A stretch of DNA of 64,000 bases from Volutella citrinella. Lineage: Eukaryota > Ascomycota > Sordariomycetes > Hypocreales > Nectriaceae. Positions 22,974-34,654 of the stretch are shown piece by piece (positions within the stretch are counted from its first letter, which is position 1; each line of letters starts with the position of its first letter). Location of the stretch: contig JAWZSP010000003.1 of assembly GCA_034401135.1 (NCBI GenBank), positions 1,178,001 through 1,242,000 on the forward strand. The letters run 5' to 3'. The notes beneath the pieces were generated by a model. It ran no database searches and had not been told where the DNA came from. It worked only from the letters and a program-made list of their open reading frames with translations. The position numbers and the translations under genes were made by a program.

Positions 22974-25900
22974 TCTAATCCAACCTTGAGTGGGAGAGGA
23001 GTTGACCGCCCATGTTCCACACAAATCTATCACAAAACCCCAGCAGACGCGAGCAGAAATATCAATATGAGAAGGGCAGGGGAAGAAGGCAGAGACGTTG
23101 GATGGGTGTTGGTCGAGTGCGCCGTTGTCGGTATTAGTGGGAATGTGTAGATGGGGAGATGGCGGGGTACTACTGAACGTGCCCTGGTCGTCAGGGATCT
23201 GGATGGGATGGCCAGAGGAGGCTAGATTAACGACAAAGAGGGTGTGAAGGGTGGGCTCAACCCGCGCTTAGGACTCGAGTATCGACAGTGGGAAGGAAGT
23301 CGGCGGGACAGTCAGCCGAGAGTCGTCGCCAGCGAGGTGATGGACAGCAGCGACTGAGAGGGGTGGGCGGACTGAAGAAGAGACGAGACGAGATGAGAGA
23401 CAACGGGGTAGGTGTTGACAAAAGCGAGCCGTATTTAGGCAGTGGCGAGACTAAACCGGTAGTCAGAGAACAGAGATATGACAGCGGGCAGGCCCGAAAT
23501 GGCGACGGAGACATAGTATTTAGGTGATGGCGGCTGGTCCGGGCCATGATCATGACTGGCCATTGAAGGCGGCCGGTACACGAGTACTTCTGCAGCACGA
23601 AGGGGGTACTTGGGGGATGGTCGCTCTGATGGTGGCGCAAACCCCCGGTCGCAACAACGACCATCAGGCCTGCGGGCCTAAGGGTCCCTGGACAGACGGC
23701 ATGTCGAGGCGTCGGCGTTGGCGTGGAGTCGCCGATCGAGGGCCATCCAAGGCGTTGAGTCACCTCTATGGCCAGCCACCCGTCCAAGTGGGGCGCTTCT
23801 GTAGGCTCTGCAAACTGCGCCGCCCAGCTCCCACTGCCTGCATGTCGAACCGTCCTATGGGAGCGCGTTGGGGGTGGTTTGGCAAGCGATTGGGCATCGC
23901 ACCCTGGCTCCGATTTTCACTCCCCTTGCCAACTCCTGGAAGCGCGACGCGGCCGTTGGACGCCAGGATGCAAAGCGGCTGGCATTGCGCTTCAGCGGGG
24001 CTGCCCGGTCTACACCCGCTCCTGGTCCAACACGGTCCCGTTGCTTATTATGGCTCCGTCTCTCGCCTTGGGGGGTGAGGTTTGGTTGCTGCATACGCAT
24101 ACCTGTTGGTGGAAACGGCAGGGGCAGTCTAACACAAAAAAAAGGCTAATTCCAGGTCGCATGTGGTGGAAGAAGCCAACAAGCATTGAAGAGAGCCGGG
24201 GCTGAGGATCGAATAAGAGACGGTTCCCGGCCGAGCGTGCAAAAGCCTGACTGAAGGTCTATGCGGGCGCAGGAGAAAGGGGGATGAGAACGGCGACGTG
24301 ATTTGGCCATGGTGGCCGCGATGTTGGTTGATACTACTGCGCTGTAGTACGGTGTTGAGGGCAGCATCCTGATGTGGCTGGCAGAGGAAGGTTCTGAATC
24401 CGAGTAGTCAGTATCTTTCCATCCCCCATCCCTTCTAAGCAATCTCTTCAAGGAGTATGCCTGCTGGTCACAAAGCTTGTCATTTGCTGCCGCGTGGGAC
24501 ACCCAGAGGAATGGGTTGCGGGATAAATGATGAGTACCGAACCGAATTCCAACGTCGCACGAGGGTGTCACGCACACCATCCCATGCTAAGCAGGCCAGT
24601 GTCGAGACGTTTTTTGCACCCAATCTGTCCGTCCTGGCCTCCAATCCCACTGTTCTTTGCTCTTCAGCAAGCCATGCTGCCATCCGGGGCAGTGTGGTGT
24701 CTAGGACATGCATGCTGCATGTCTCATTTCGTCTGCTCCGACAGGTCGATCTGCATCAATGTCTCACTGTCGCCCCATCACGGCGCTAGTCAACAGTCAC
24801 GCAGCTAGCATCGCGTGTCGGCGCTTGCAGCACCACCATGAAGGCCAGCGTCTCGGGAAGCTTCTTTGAGAGGGCAGCCCCATATCGATAGGTAACGTAC
24901 GCAACAGGCAGGGTGCCCTGGTGGGTGGTGGGTGCCGTGGGTGATCTGATGAAATGGTACGGGTGACAACGATAATCCGCCGCACCTTCCCAAAGTCGAA
25001 GCTGCCCAGTTTTTGCTTTGCCCCCGGACTGTGCTTGGGCCCTGCAATGGCAGCTGCGTATGTGCACGCCCACATCCCCAACTTACCTTCCCAAATCTCA
25101 AATCTTACAACATCATCCAGTCATCATGTTGGGTCGCCGCGCAGGCGTCAGGCCAGGTAGGCAGAACCAGGCGGACGATGCAGGGGACAGACGGCGCGCC
25201 CATGCCATTGTTTGCATCAAGACCCCCGCCGACTCATGCAGGCCAGCCCAGTGCTTCGCAGGCCGCTCGCGCTGCGCAGCTCTCTGCCTGCATCAACTCG
25301 CTGCAGTAGCTCGCAGCATGCCTGCAACATGTACCCCGTTATAGCACATCAGCCCAGAAACGCCCTCTAGTGCGCAGGAGGCCTTCGGCATCCCTCAGGA
25401 AATCTTCCTCCGCCTCTGCCTTTGCATTGACGTCGTTTAGACGGCTTCCTGCCCGTCGGGAGGCGGGTGCTTGCTAACCGGAGCCCAGCACAGTCCAGCA
25501 CTTTAGCAGCGGGGAGGAAAGCGGATCATGATCAGCGGTGTCCAAGAGCCCAGAACCACTTTGGTCGACCCCTGCTCCTTGTTACTCCTCCATGGTCATT
25601 GTCGACCGTTATCGCTCGACGCGTCGCCAGTGGCCGATGCCGCTGTAACTTTGACCGGAATACCGAGCCGTTCTGGAACCAACCTGATGGCGTCTTCGCA
25701 AGCTTGGCCTCTTGATTTGCTGAGAAGCCTGGTCGAGCATTGTCCAAGTATGGGAATGGACGACCAGGGTAGCTTTCTCGCCCTCCTATTGGCCATGATG
25801 CTTCTCTTTTAGACCAATGAGGTGGCAACGGCCACCCTCTCCAAATCCTCCTGCAACATCTCTCCGTTTTTTCAATAAGTCGCCTCTTATCCGCAGGCAA

Positions 25901-28859
25901 TAAGGCAGCTGAGTCAAACATGTTTGGCAATCGGGCTATCAGTCGTATCGCAGGATGTCACTATGACAGGGACGGGCTAGCGGACATGCTACTGGAAGAA
26001 CCGTCGTCTCGTCCCGTGCTCGGTCCGCTGCCATCTAGCCTTCAAGGACTAGCATTCTGTCAGGTGATTGCTTAAATCCCAGGTTTGACTTTCGCATTGG
26101 CAATCCTGGGGCGAGGTTGGCGCGCGTCCTGGCCATGTGCTTATTGTGTGCTCTATTGGTGTACCTCGCAGAGACACTTGCGTTGACCCTCGTCCCCGTG
26201 GCTGAAGTTCAACCATGTCACCGTTTGGCGCGTGACGAACTTGACTGACCGCATCATCTCCCTGGGCGACTCGATGCTGAACATCGACGTCATCGCAAGG
26301 CGGTATTTGGCCGGCACAGAGAGGTGTCATGAGGACAAGATTCGGTGAGGTTTGTGCCCTTACCCAGGTGACCTCCCGCCCGACCCAGCCAGACGGGACC
26401 ATTCGCTTGCCAGTGTGTGCCACTCCCAATCTAGCTGATGAAGCCCAGGCCAGGGTCAAGTGTGGCAAAGCTCATGCGCTGGCTTATGCTAACGCAAAAT
26501 CCTGTCTGTTGGGGAGCCTAACCAGCGGCAATGTCGATCTGCAATACTGCTCCTAGCCGCAACTTTGTCGAGAGAGAAAATATCGTCATCAACGTTTGCT
26601 CGATGAGCGGTGACGAGAGGCATCCAACTTTTGGTATGACTCCGCCACGCTGGGCGACAGTGGGCCACAGTTTGGCCACAGGTGAGGCTGGTGCATTTGC
26701 TTGACGTGGCACCAGTCCAGCGACTAGCCACACCGACAAGCCGCCTCACCCCGGATATCCACAGTGTGGCTGTCCCACACCGAGCGAATCGCAGGACCCT
26801 GGCGGCAGAGGCGTCTCTATTTCTGATCATCCACCCCTGCAAAGTCACTGCGGCTCTTGGCCCAAGTACTCGATACTTGGGTAGGCAGTCAGGCTAACAT
26901 GTTTGGTCCTCAAGGCGAGCACTACCTGGCGGATTGACAACTCATCCATTTTCCAGCTGGCCACGAGCAGGCAAGTCTTGGGTCTAACGACATTTCGCGA
27001 TATAGCAGACTGCGACAGACATGGTGGAAGAGACACTGGTAGGGGCCGTAGGGCCCGAGTGTTGGATGCCATTCACTCTGTTCCTAAGCGGCGCAGCCAA
27101 TCACCGCGGGTATCGGGCATATGACAGGGGGGCGCCTCGCTTCTTGTCGGCATTTGGAGGCATTTGCAGCCACCAATTGGCCTGCCCCCCAAGACTTGAC
27201 GAACGTTGCCATGGAGGGCGTGACTGTTGAAGGAGGGCAAACCCGGCCATGGCCTGACCCTTCTGGCGGGTCTGAGCAGCGATTTGCCAAGCAGCCACAG
27301 GAACCTTCACGTTCGCCAGATACCAGCGGAGACTGGCAACATCGTCTGACTGCGGATCTAAAGACATGCTGCGGTTGGCCCCGTTGTCAACCCAAAAGGG
27401 AAATGCGGGATTAGCGCGGTGGTCTCTGGCGAGTGCCAGGAGCCAGTCCCTGGATGCCCCTCGACATGATCTGTCTTGACGATGCTTATCACGACCTTTA
27501 ACTGGCGATGTGGCCGCCAGCCAAGTCTGGCTCTATCAATAGCCACATCGTTATGGCCCCAATCGTCATGATACTGGTCGATGTCACAAGGGGACCTGCA
27601 GCGGCGACCTCATATGGACCCCAATCAGCAATCGTCTTGGTCTCGCGCGGCGTGCCAGACTCGTGCTGAAGAGCAAAATGTCAGCTTCATGTCTCGCACA
27701 TGCTCTGCAGAGGTTTTTTCGAGGCCCCGTGTTCGAGAGCCCACTCGTCCCACACGGATGCCGCCGGCATGGGCGTAGAATAGCCAATTAGCCAGGCCGC
27801 GTCGATGATGGCGGTGCCATTCCCGCGACGGCATCAGGCATGGCTTGGACAATGGCTGGCCAAGACGCTTGTCTTCTCCCTACAAGGCCGTCAGCCAAAC
27901 TCAGGCTCTCAGTGGCTCACGGCCAGGCTTGCGCTAGGAGGCGGGATGGATTTTGGCCTACCCGCCAAGCTAGGAAATCGCCCCCATTTCCCGCCCTTCC
28001 GCGACGGAGGCGGGTCTTTATCGTGAGGCAGTCGAGCCAACTGCAGAAGGACTGACTGTGTGGTGGGACAAAGAGCCAAGTGGCTCAACTGTGAAGCCTT
28101 CCAGCATGGCCAGATAGGGGGGAGGGGGGCCGCGTCCAAACCTGGCCGCCATGGCGTCCTGGATATCGAAATGTGCCTCTTGAGATTCTCAAATGAGGCT
28201 TGGCTGAGCCTACTCGGGAACAAACTATTTGTTTTGGGTGGGTAAGGAGGTGCGCGTCCGGAGAAGGCATGGTCCAATGTGACGAGTTTGCTTCCATCAG
28301 TTTCCCTGTTAGGAATCCGTGTCCATCTACCATGACGGTCGATTCAACTCGATCCAGGGGTAAGCTATCTTTAACCCAACCCCCCAGCTGATGATGTGAT
28401 GTGAAGTGTGCCATCTCAGGTCCAGCTCCGTATTCGCAAGCCCGGGCTGCCCCCGAGCTTTGCCGTGGTGCCTCGCCCCCTTCAACCTCCCCGTGGCAAT
28501 GGAATCGACGGGTGTTTGCGGTGCTGACTGCCGACCTGCTCCGTTCGGGGCCTCCAGGCAAGGCACACTCGTCAATCAGAAGTCCAGCCAGTCAAAAAGT
28601 GTGTCAATGTACAGCACGCCTGAGGAAAAGTCGCATGGTCTAGGGACGCCATTAAGTCTTTGAAACCACCAGGCAACGCCGATATCTCTTTATCTTCCTG
28701 TCGTTTGATTGCGATCCGAAAATGGATAATTTACATTTGAAGTCCGACCTAGAAACCTGCCCAACCGTCATCAATTCCTCTGGGCACCACATCCGCTCAT
28801 CATCATTCTGCCGTCATCTCTAGCCATGTAGCCCTTCCCGTTTGTGCACATGGTTTCGT
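22974..28859. other. Gene-poor region of 5.9 kb
   Basis: Nothing supported. The first few hundred bases are the promoter of the minus-strand methyltransferase-fold gene. A 176-codon minus frame near 23257-23787 lies in that promoter, shows no domain and is treated as chance. The rest contains only short overlapping frames on all strands. No tRNA-like boxes or terminal repeats were noticed. Confidence 0.55.
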
Positions 28860-29702
28860 CTAGTTGGAGGCAAACCTCGCCGCACGCTTTTCGGCCTTGG
28901 CTCGCTCCGCCGGGTCGTCCATGAGACTGCTCTTGCTCGGCGCGTTGTCCCGTCGATTGTCGCGGCCATCACGTCCTCCACGACCGCGGCGACGGCCTCC
29001 TCCCCTACGATCCATGCTCTGGCGCTTTCCGGGCCTCGATGCGTCACCCTCACCCTCGCCGCGACCTCGACCCCGCTTCAGCGGACGCTCTGGCAGGGCG
29101 GAGTCGAGGCTAGATGCCAGCACCTTCTCATCCAGGCCAAAGCGCGAGGCTCGTTCGGCGCGCTTCTTCGCGTCATCATCTTCTTCCAGGCCAAATCGCT
29201 TCGCACGGTCCGCGCGCTTCTTAGCTTCCGAGTCGGCGGCGGTCGACGCGAGACCAATGGCGTACGACTTCTCGGGCTCGGCGGGCTTCTCCTCCGACTC
29301 AGCGGGCGCCTCGTCGCTTGGCTTCTCGGCCGTCTCAACGGGTGCGGCTTCCGCAGCCGGGGCCTCGACGGCAGGCTTCACGGCCGCGGCAGCAGGGGCG
29401 GCGGGCGCAGCAGGTGCCTCGTCGTCGCTGTAACTGATCTCGTCCTCCTTGTTGTCGGCTAGGGGCAGCACCTTAGCATCCTTCTTCTGGCCGCGTAATT
29501 GCGCGCCAATGGCCGCTGCAGGTTGGGAATCGGGCGCGGCCTCGTGAGTGCGGGACCTACCTGGCTTTGACTCGGACTCGGACTTCTTGTCGTTCTCCTG
29601 CAGGCGCGCAATCAGGTCGGCCTTGTTGCCGCTCTGCGGAAGACCCTTCTCAGCCAAGAGCTTCTTCAGCTCTGGCACCTTGAGTGATGAGTACTCGGCC
29701 AT
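28860..29702 (-). CDS. SAP-domain protein of the Tho1/CIP29 (SARNP) type
   Basis: 280 aa if unspliced; ATG at 29702-29700. A SAP motif occupies residues ~5-38 (LKVPELKKLLAEKGLPQSGN, then KADLIARL). After it come an acidic stretch (ISYSDDE), an Ala/Pro/Glu-rich linker, and two copies of an AKRFGL / ASRFGL segment (near 165-195). The end is RGG-like (RRGGGRRRGRGG) and basic. SAP domain plus paired RFGL segments plus a basic tail is the layout of yeast Tho1 and animal CIP29/SARNP. These bind nucleic acid and act in mRNP assembly and export. Such proteins are nuclear. A 45-nt in-frame stretch near residues 47-61 begins GTAGGT and ends TGCAG on the minus strand, so it may be an intron removed without shifting the frame. 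Divergent from the Dcr2-type gene. Confidence 0.9.
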   Translation of the reverse strand: MAEYSSLKVPELKKLLAEKGLPQSGNKADLIARLQENDKKSESESKPGRSRTHEAAPDSQPAAAIGAQLRGQKKDAKVLPLADNKEDEISYSDDEAPAAPAAPAAAAVKPAVEAPAAEAAPVETAEKPSDEAPAESEEKPAEPEKSYAIGLASTAADSEAKKRADRAKRFGLEEDDDAKKRAERASRFGLDEKVLASSLDSALPERPLKRGRGRGEGEGDASRPGKRQSMDRRGGGRRRGRGGRDGRDNRRDNAPSKSSLMDDPAERAKAEKRAARFASN

Positions 29703-31673
29703 GGCGCGTAGTTTGGGTGTGTGGGAAACGGGAAAGCGTCGTGTGGAGGGCGCTGGCGCTATGCGACAAGAAATCGACGCGCGGGAGGGTTATTTGATGC
29801 TAATCGGGCGGACCAAGATGAGGGTGGTGGAGGCGCAAGAGGTTTCTAGAGATGATGCTGGGGTGCGGTTCTGTGGGACGCGCTTTGGGTGTGGTGTCTC
29901 TTCGCAGTGATCTGTTCGCAGGGCGATGCGCACGGACCAGACCATTTGGAGAGCTCAGGTGGAGAATCGAGACAGAGGCGGCAAAAAAAAGGCCAGGGCA
30001 ACTTAAATAGAGTGCCGAGGCCGCATAATAGCGAGACAGCACAATGGTCGAGCGCCAAATTTCATGCCACTCCGACGAGCCGTCATGTCCATTCCTTTGT
30101 TGAGGCCAGAAGCCTCACCGTCCGCCCCGGGTGTTCTGGAATGGCTCGCCCAAGGAACAATGAATGGAGTGGAGGGGGAGCTGTCAATGAATCGTTGCAT
30201 TGCTCAAGGGTCGCTCAGCTGTAGGCTGACAAGCAGATCAATACAGGCAGCCACAGGAGCCAGAGCCTTTGATTGGTATTGCTGGCGCTGATGGAGACCT
30301 AGCAATGGGGATGGAAGACAGCTTGGTGGCCAGGAGCAGTCAGCCACGTCGAGCTTTCGACTGCACAACGCGCTGGACATTGACCTTTGAGAAAGGAGAA
30401 AGGTTGAGAGTCTCCTGCCAAGCCAGCGAGGGTCTCCGCATACACCTATCGCATCGCCATCATGTTTTTATCGCCCGTGTTGTACTCAGGGTCCCGGTAC
30501 CCTCGGCCTCCGTATGCTACTACGCGTGTAATAGTACAAGTTAGTGCGTCGTCAAAGTGTCAGTTCCCCGCAAAAGTCGCCCAGGCTCCCGTCTCTGCAG
30601 CAATGCAGCCCGCCTAGGAAGGGGAAGGACCCTGGCTCCAACGAGGACGGCCATGCAAAGGGAGCCTGAAGGCAAAGGGCGACGTCACATCAGCGTGTTG
30701 GCATCCGGGACAAGGCAGAAAAATGGCAATATCCCACACCTGGCCTTCAGTACTTGAATCTGTGCCGACGTCTCCATCCAAAGGTACACTACTCGGTTGA
30801 CGGCTCGCCTGATGCCGCCGTCGCCCGCGCCTCCCCGTTCCGAAGGTACCTTAGGGCGGGGGGCGCCCTTCACAAAGCAGCCAGTGGCAGGTATTATACC
30901 GTATAACTGCGCTGGCCCCTTTTCTGGGTTTCTCCTGCCAGTCAAACCTCCAAACGGCCAGCCCTGCTCCCGAGAAACAATGCGCGCAAGCCAAGGGTTT
31001 TTACGTGCTGTACTGCTAGTATGTAGTGGTACTCGTCCTTGCACACAACACGCGGGCAGACGACCAAGTATTCCTCCGGCCTGGCCCATCCCCAAGGTAA
31101 GGTTGCCGCCCCCCTGGTCAGGTGGGTCGCTAGTCGCTACCGCATGTCCATCCCCAGCCAGCAAGCAAGCCAGCAAGCCTTCTCCGCTGCTTCCAGACTC
31201 TGCCGTGCCACTTTGCTCTTCGCTTCTCCATCCCGCGAGTCCTGCTTCTCGCTCGTGAGTCCCTATCTTCTTCGGCGCCGTTCTATTTTTGGTTGCCCTT
31301 TGCGCATCAAAGGGCGTGCGGTTTGCTTCCAGGCGCCACAGCCAACAAGCCCATTACAACCACGATCCGTCGCCCCAGCGCGCTCGTGCGCGCGCCGATC
31401 CACGGCATCAGTCCATCTCGAGCTTCCATCCCCATCCCCTGCCACGCCCCTCGAGCAGAGTATCGCCGTTTCCTCTGCCCCAATGCATTAGCGGCTCCCC
31501 GAGGAAGATGCGAATCGCCCGACCGATAGACTTAGCTCCTGAATGCTTCGGCCCTTGACAGTCCTGGGCAACATCATCTCAGAAATCTTTGGCCCCGTGC
31601 CTTTTGTGCAGCCGCACGTCCAACACCCCAAACACCCCCGAGACCTCGCTGTCATAGCGCAAGCTCGCCCATC
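29703..31673. other. Divergent intergenic region (Tho1-type / Dcr2-type)
   Basis: No gene is seen in 1.97 kb. It must contain the promoters of both divergently transcribed neighbours. The part near 31160-31660 is rich in C/T on the + strand, suited to the leader of the phosphatase gene. Several ATGs on the + strand fall in the last kilobase, but none is a convincing coding start. Confidence 0.55.
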
Positions 31674-33578
31674 ATGATGACCCGAAGGATCGTAGGTTTC
31701 CTGTTCTCCCCGTTGTATCTACATAGCCGACGCTGCGACTGAGACTGATGGCGCCACTCCTAGGTTCGATCCATCGCCCAGCTTGTTGCTGCGGTTGCCT
31801 TCACCATTGTCGTCATCATCTTCCTCGACCGAAACTACCGAGTCCTTCCTAATTCCCTCCACCACCATATGCCCTCTCACCATCCGGGCCACGTCGTTAT
31901 CGATGCCACAATTGTCAAATGCTCTTCCCTCAACCCCATGTCATCATGCACTCTGGACCCCAAGATCTGGCATCGCGTTGAGAAGGACCTTTACCTGGGC
32001 AAAGCTTGGGTCTCCACTGCCTACCTCTGGGTCAGCCGCAAACATGAAGAGGAGCTCACTGCTGAGGACAAGGTTGTCATGGATGTGGTTGTTGGGCGGC
32101 TCAAGCCGACATCAAAGGGTGAGAAGGACGACCCCTGGGAATCCCGACCCGGAGGCCTTTGGCTTAAGCGGTCATCCAAGAAGGATTCATTCGACTCGGA
32201 TACGGCTGTGACCGACCTCGACCTTCTCTATGGAGATGACGCCGTCGAGGCCCGTCCCGGGTGGGCCATCACAGGAACGCCTCTTCAACTCAAGGCCGAC
32301 AAGGGACCTTCTGTCCAGTTGACGGCCCGCCGAGGGCCCCATCCCGAGATCAAGAAGCCTAAGCCTAGAATCAAGGACAACGGCCGCTTCAAGATCCTAC
32401 AACTTGGCGACCTCCACCTCAGCACCGACGTCGGCGTTTGCCGTGATGCTGTGCCAGATACCTACAACGGGGGACCCTGTGAGGCGGACCCTCGCACTTT
32501 GGATTTCGTCAACCGGATTCTGGACGAAGAAAAGCCGGATTTCGTTGTCTTAAGTGGTGACCAAGTCAACGGCGACACGGCTCCCGATGCCCAAACAGTT
32601 AGCCCCCCTGCGTTGATTTCACTCCAGCCGGCTCGCTAACATTGTCCAGGCCATCTTCAAGTACGCAGCTCTGTTGATCGAACGCAAGATCCCGTACGCA
32701 TCCATCTTTGGGAATCACGACGACGAGAAGACAATGTCCCGCCAAGCCCAGATGGCACTGCTTGAGACTCTCCCCTACTCTCTTTCTGTCGCTGGCCCGG
32801 CCGACATTGATGGGGTGGGCAACTATCATGTGGAAATTTTGGCCCGTGGAGGCTCCGACCATTCCGCCATCACCATCTACCTGCTCGATAGCCACGCATA
32901 TACCCCTGATGAGCGCAAATTCCCAGGCTACGACTGGATCAAGCCGAACCAGATCGAGTGGTTCAAGAACACAGCCAAGAGCCTAGAGCATGCACACAGC
33001 CTGTACACCCATACTCACATGGATATTGCATTTATCCACATTCCTCTGCCAGAGTACAGGGACCCTGAGCTTGCCCGTGTGGGTGAGTGGAAGGAGGGTG
33101 TCACCGCTCCCAACTTCAATTCCGGGTTCCGCGATGCCCTCGTGGAACAGGGTGTCCTCATGGTCAGCGCCGGACAGTAAGTTCTCGTCATTCTCTCTAT
33201 GAGATATTCTCCGCTGACTATCATGATAGCGATCACTGCAACGATTACTGCTCGCTCTCGACCCATGCCGACGACAAGAGCAAGGGAGACGAGAAGGACA
33301 AGGCGGCTGATAAAGCCAAGCAAGGCGACAAATCCAAAGCAGCCAGTAAGAGCAAGGCACCTGCGCTTTGGATGTGCTATGGCGGTGGATCCGGCTTTGG
33401 CGGTTACGCGGGCTACGGTGGCTACCACCGCCGAATTCGCCTTTTCGAGATCGACACCAACGATGCCCGCATCACCACTTGGAAGCGTCTCGAGTATGGC
33501 GACATCGCCAAACGAGTTGACGAACAAATCATTGTCGATGGCGGCAAACCGATAGAGCCCAAGAACCGGGATAATTGA
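31674..33578 (+). CDS. Membrane-anchored calcineurin-like metallophosphatase, Dcr2/Sia1 type
   Basis: CDS join(31674..31691, 31764..32597, 32650..33176, 33230..33578), 575 aa; introns of 72, 52 and 53 bp all have GT..AG ends. Exon 1 codes only MMTRRI; the next exon continues into a single hydrophobic segment (residues ~9-27), so the protein is probably a type II membrane protein with the enzyme on the lumenal or outer side. Metal-binding motifs of the metallophosphatase fold are GDLHLS (Asp222, His224), SGDQVNG (Asp272), GNHDD (Asn306, His307), IHIP and GHDH (His460, His462). The last GHDH is created by splicing of intron 3. The order and the QLGDLHLS..CRD context match yeast Dcr2, a phosphatase reported to act in cell-cycle entry and on Ire1 signalling. 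The Lys/Asp/Ala-rich insertion after GHDH (ADDKSKGDEKDK..) is unusual. The tandem ATGs at 31674 and 31677 make either one possible. Confidence 0.92.
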
Positions 33579-34654
33579 GACAGACGATAACCCCGGGTTA
33601 TGGCTGTGATCCGATCACGCCTCCTGGGTCTTAGTTCAAGCTGGACGAGATGGCCACCAACTCGCCACCACGCTTGCAAAGCCTCGAATCAACTGGGCAC
33701 GTCTCATCTTTCCCCTGACGATATCTTTATGCCTACAGGAAGTCAAATTGCCCCTCCTGCCCCGACATTTGCCTTTGCTGGTCGGCACTCGGGTCAACCC
33801 CTAAATAGACTATGGGAAGAGAATGGCCCTAGACATTGAGCCTGGCTGCGCTAGAATGGTGTGGGCCTTCCAAACGGTGCTTTGTGATTTCTTGCATTTT
33901 CCGTATTCGTCATTGGGTGTTTGGAGAATCTGTATTGTATTATTACTAGGGCACACATGATGCCAGGTGTTGGTACCTGACTGTCAGAGTTGTGTGAAAA
34001 AGCTTGGCAGAATGAGCAGTGCCAGCAGTAGCAACCTCACGAATTGACCAATGGATCCATGTCCATGCTCGGTGGACAAGATTACCAGTTGCAGTTGTCA
34101 ATGACAATGACAACGTATATCTATTCGCTTCTCGTGTATATCGAATTTGCCTCCTCCTATTCACATCACGCTCCGTGCCGCCCCTCTCGACTGATGTAGA
34201 ACCATGAAAAGTGAAAGCAAAAATGCCACCATCGCCAAAAACCACCCATCTCCGCCATCCAGACGCCTTTCCTGTCTAGATGCCCTTAAATATATATCAC
34301 ATATACATACAATGATGCCCTCTATGGCAAAGAGGACGCAAGGACAAAAGAAACCCAGGCGGGAGAGTAAAATGCGGCAGAGGAAAAGGGAACCGCTAGC
34401 ACGTATGCCAGGTGGGGATATCAAAAAGAAAAGGGAGAAAAAGGCCAAAACCAAAGGGGGTGACTGCGCAAAGGATAGCAAAGGAAAAGTCGCCGAAAAC
34501 AAGACGGCCGTGAGCCTACGTTATGTATGCGAGGCTGCTGAACAGAATAAAATCCACAAGGTGGTAAAATTATGAATGTGAAGGTTGAAACTCCCCCTCA
34601 AGTATAACTCGAGACGGGCCGGGGACGAAGGGGGGTTTGGGAGTTGGGGGTTCA
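33579..34654. other. Convergent spacer between phosphatase and RhoGEF-like genes
   Basis: About 1.1 kb without a supported gene. A/T-rich tracts (for example AAATATATATCACATATACATAC near 34289) and purine-rich runs fit the two 3' UTRs. A 123-codon Lys-rich + frame at 34204-34575 has no domain and lies on an A-rich stretch; I regard it as chance. Confidence 0.55.

Noticed and set aside
23257..23787. 176-codon open frame on the minus strand upstream of the methyltransferase-fold gene
   Set aside because: It lies in the promoter of that gene, is Pro/Ser-rich without a pattern, and has no domain or sensible start context.
27700..27790. B-box-like GTTCGAGAGCC near 27730 as a possible tRNA
   Set aside because: No matching A box or acceptor stem within the expected distance on either strand.
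34204..34575. Lys-rich 123-codon plus-strand frame
   Set aside because: It is on an A-rich stretch in the convergent 3' region and has no domain; the lysine content reflects base composition.
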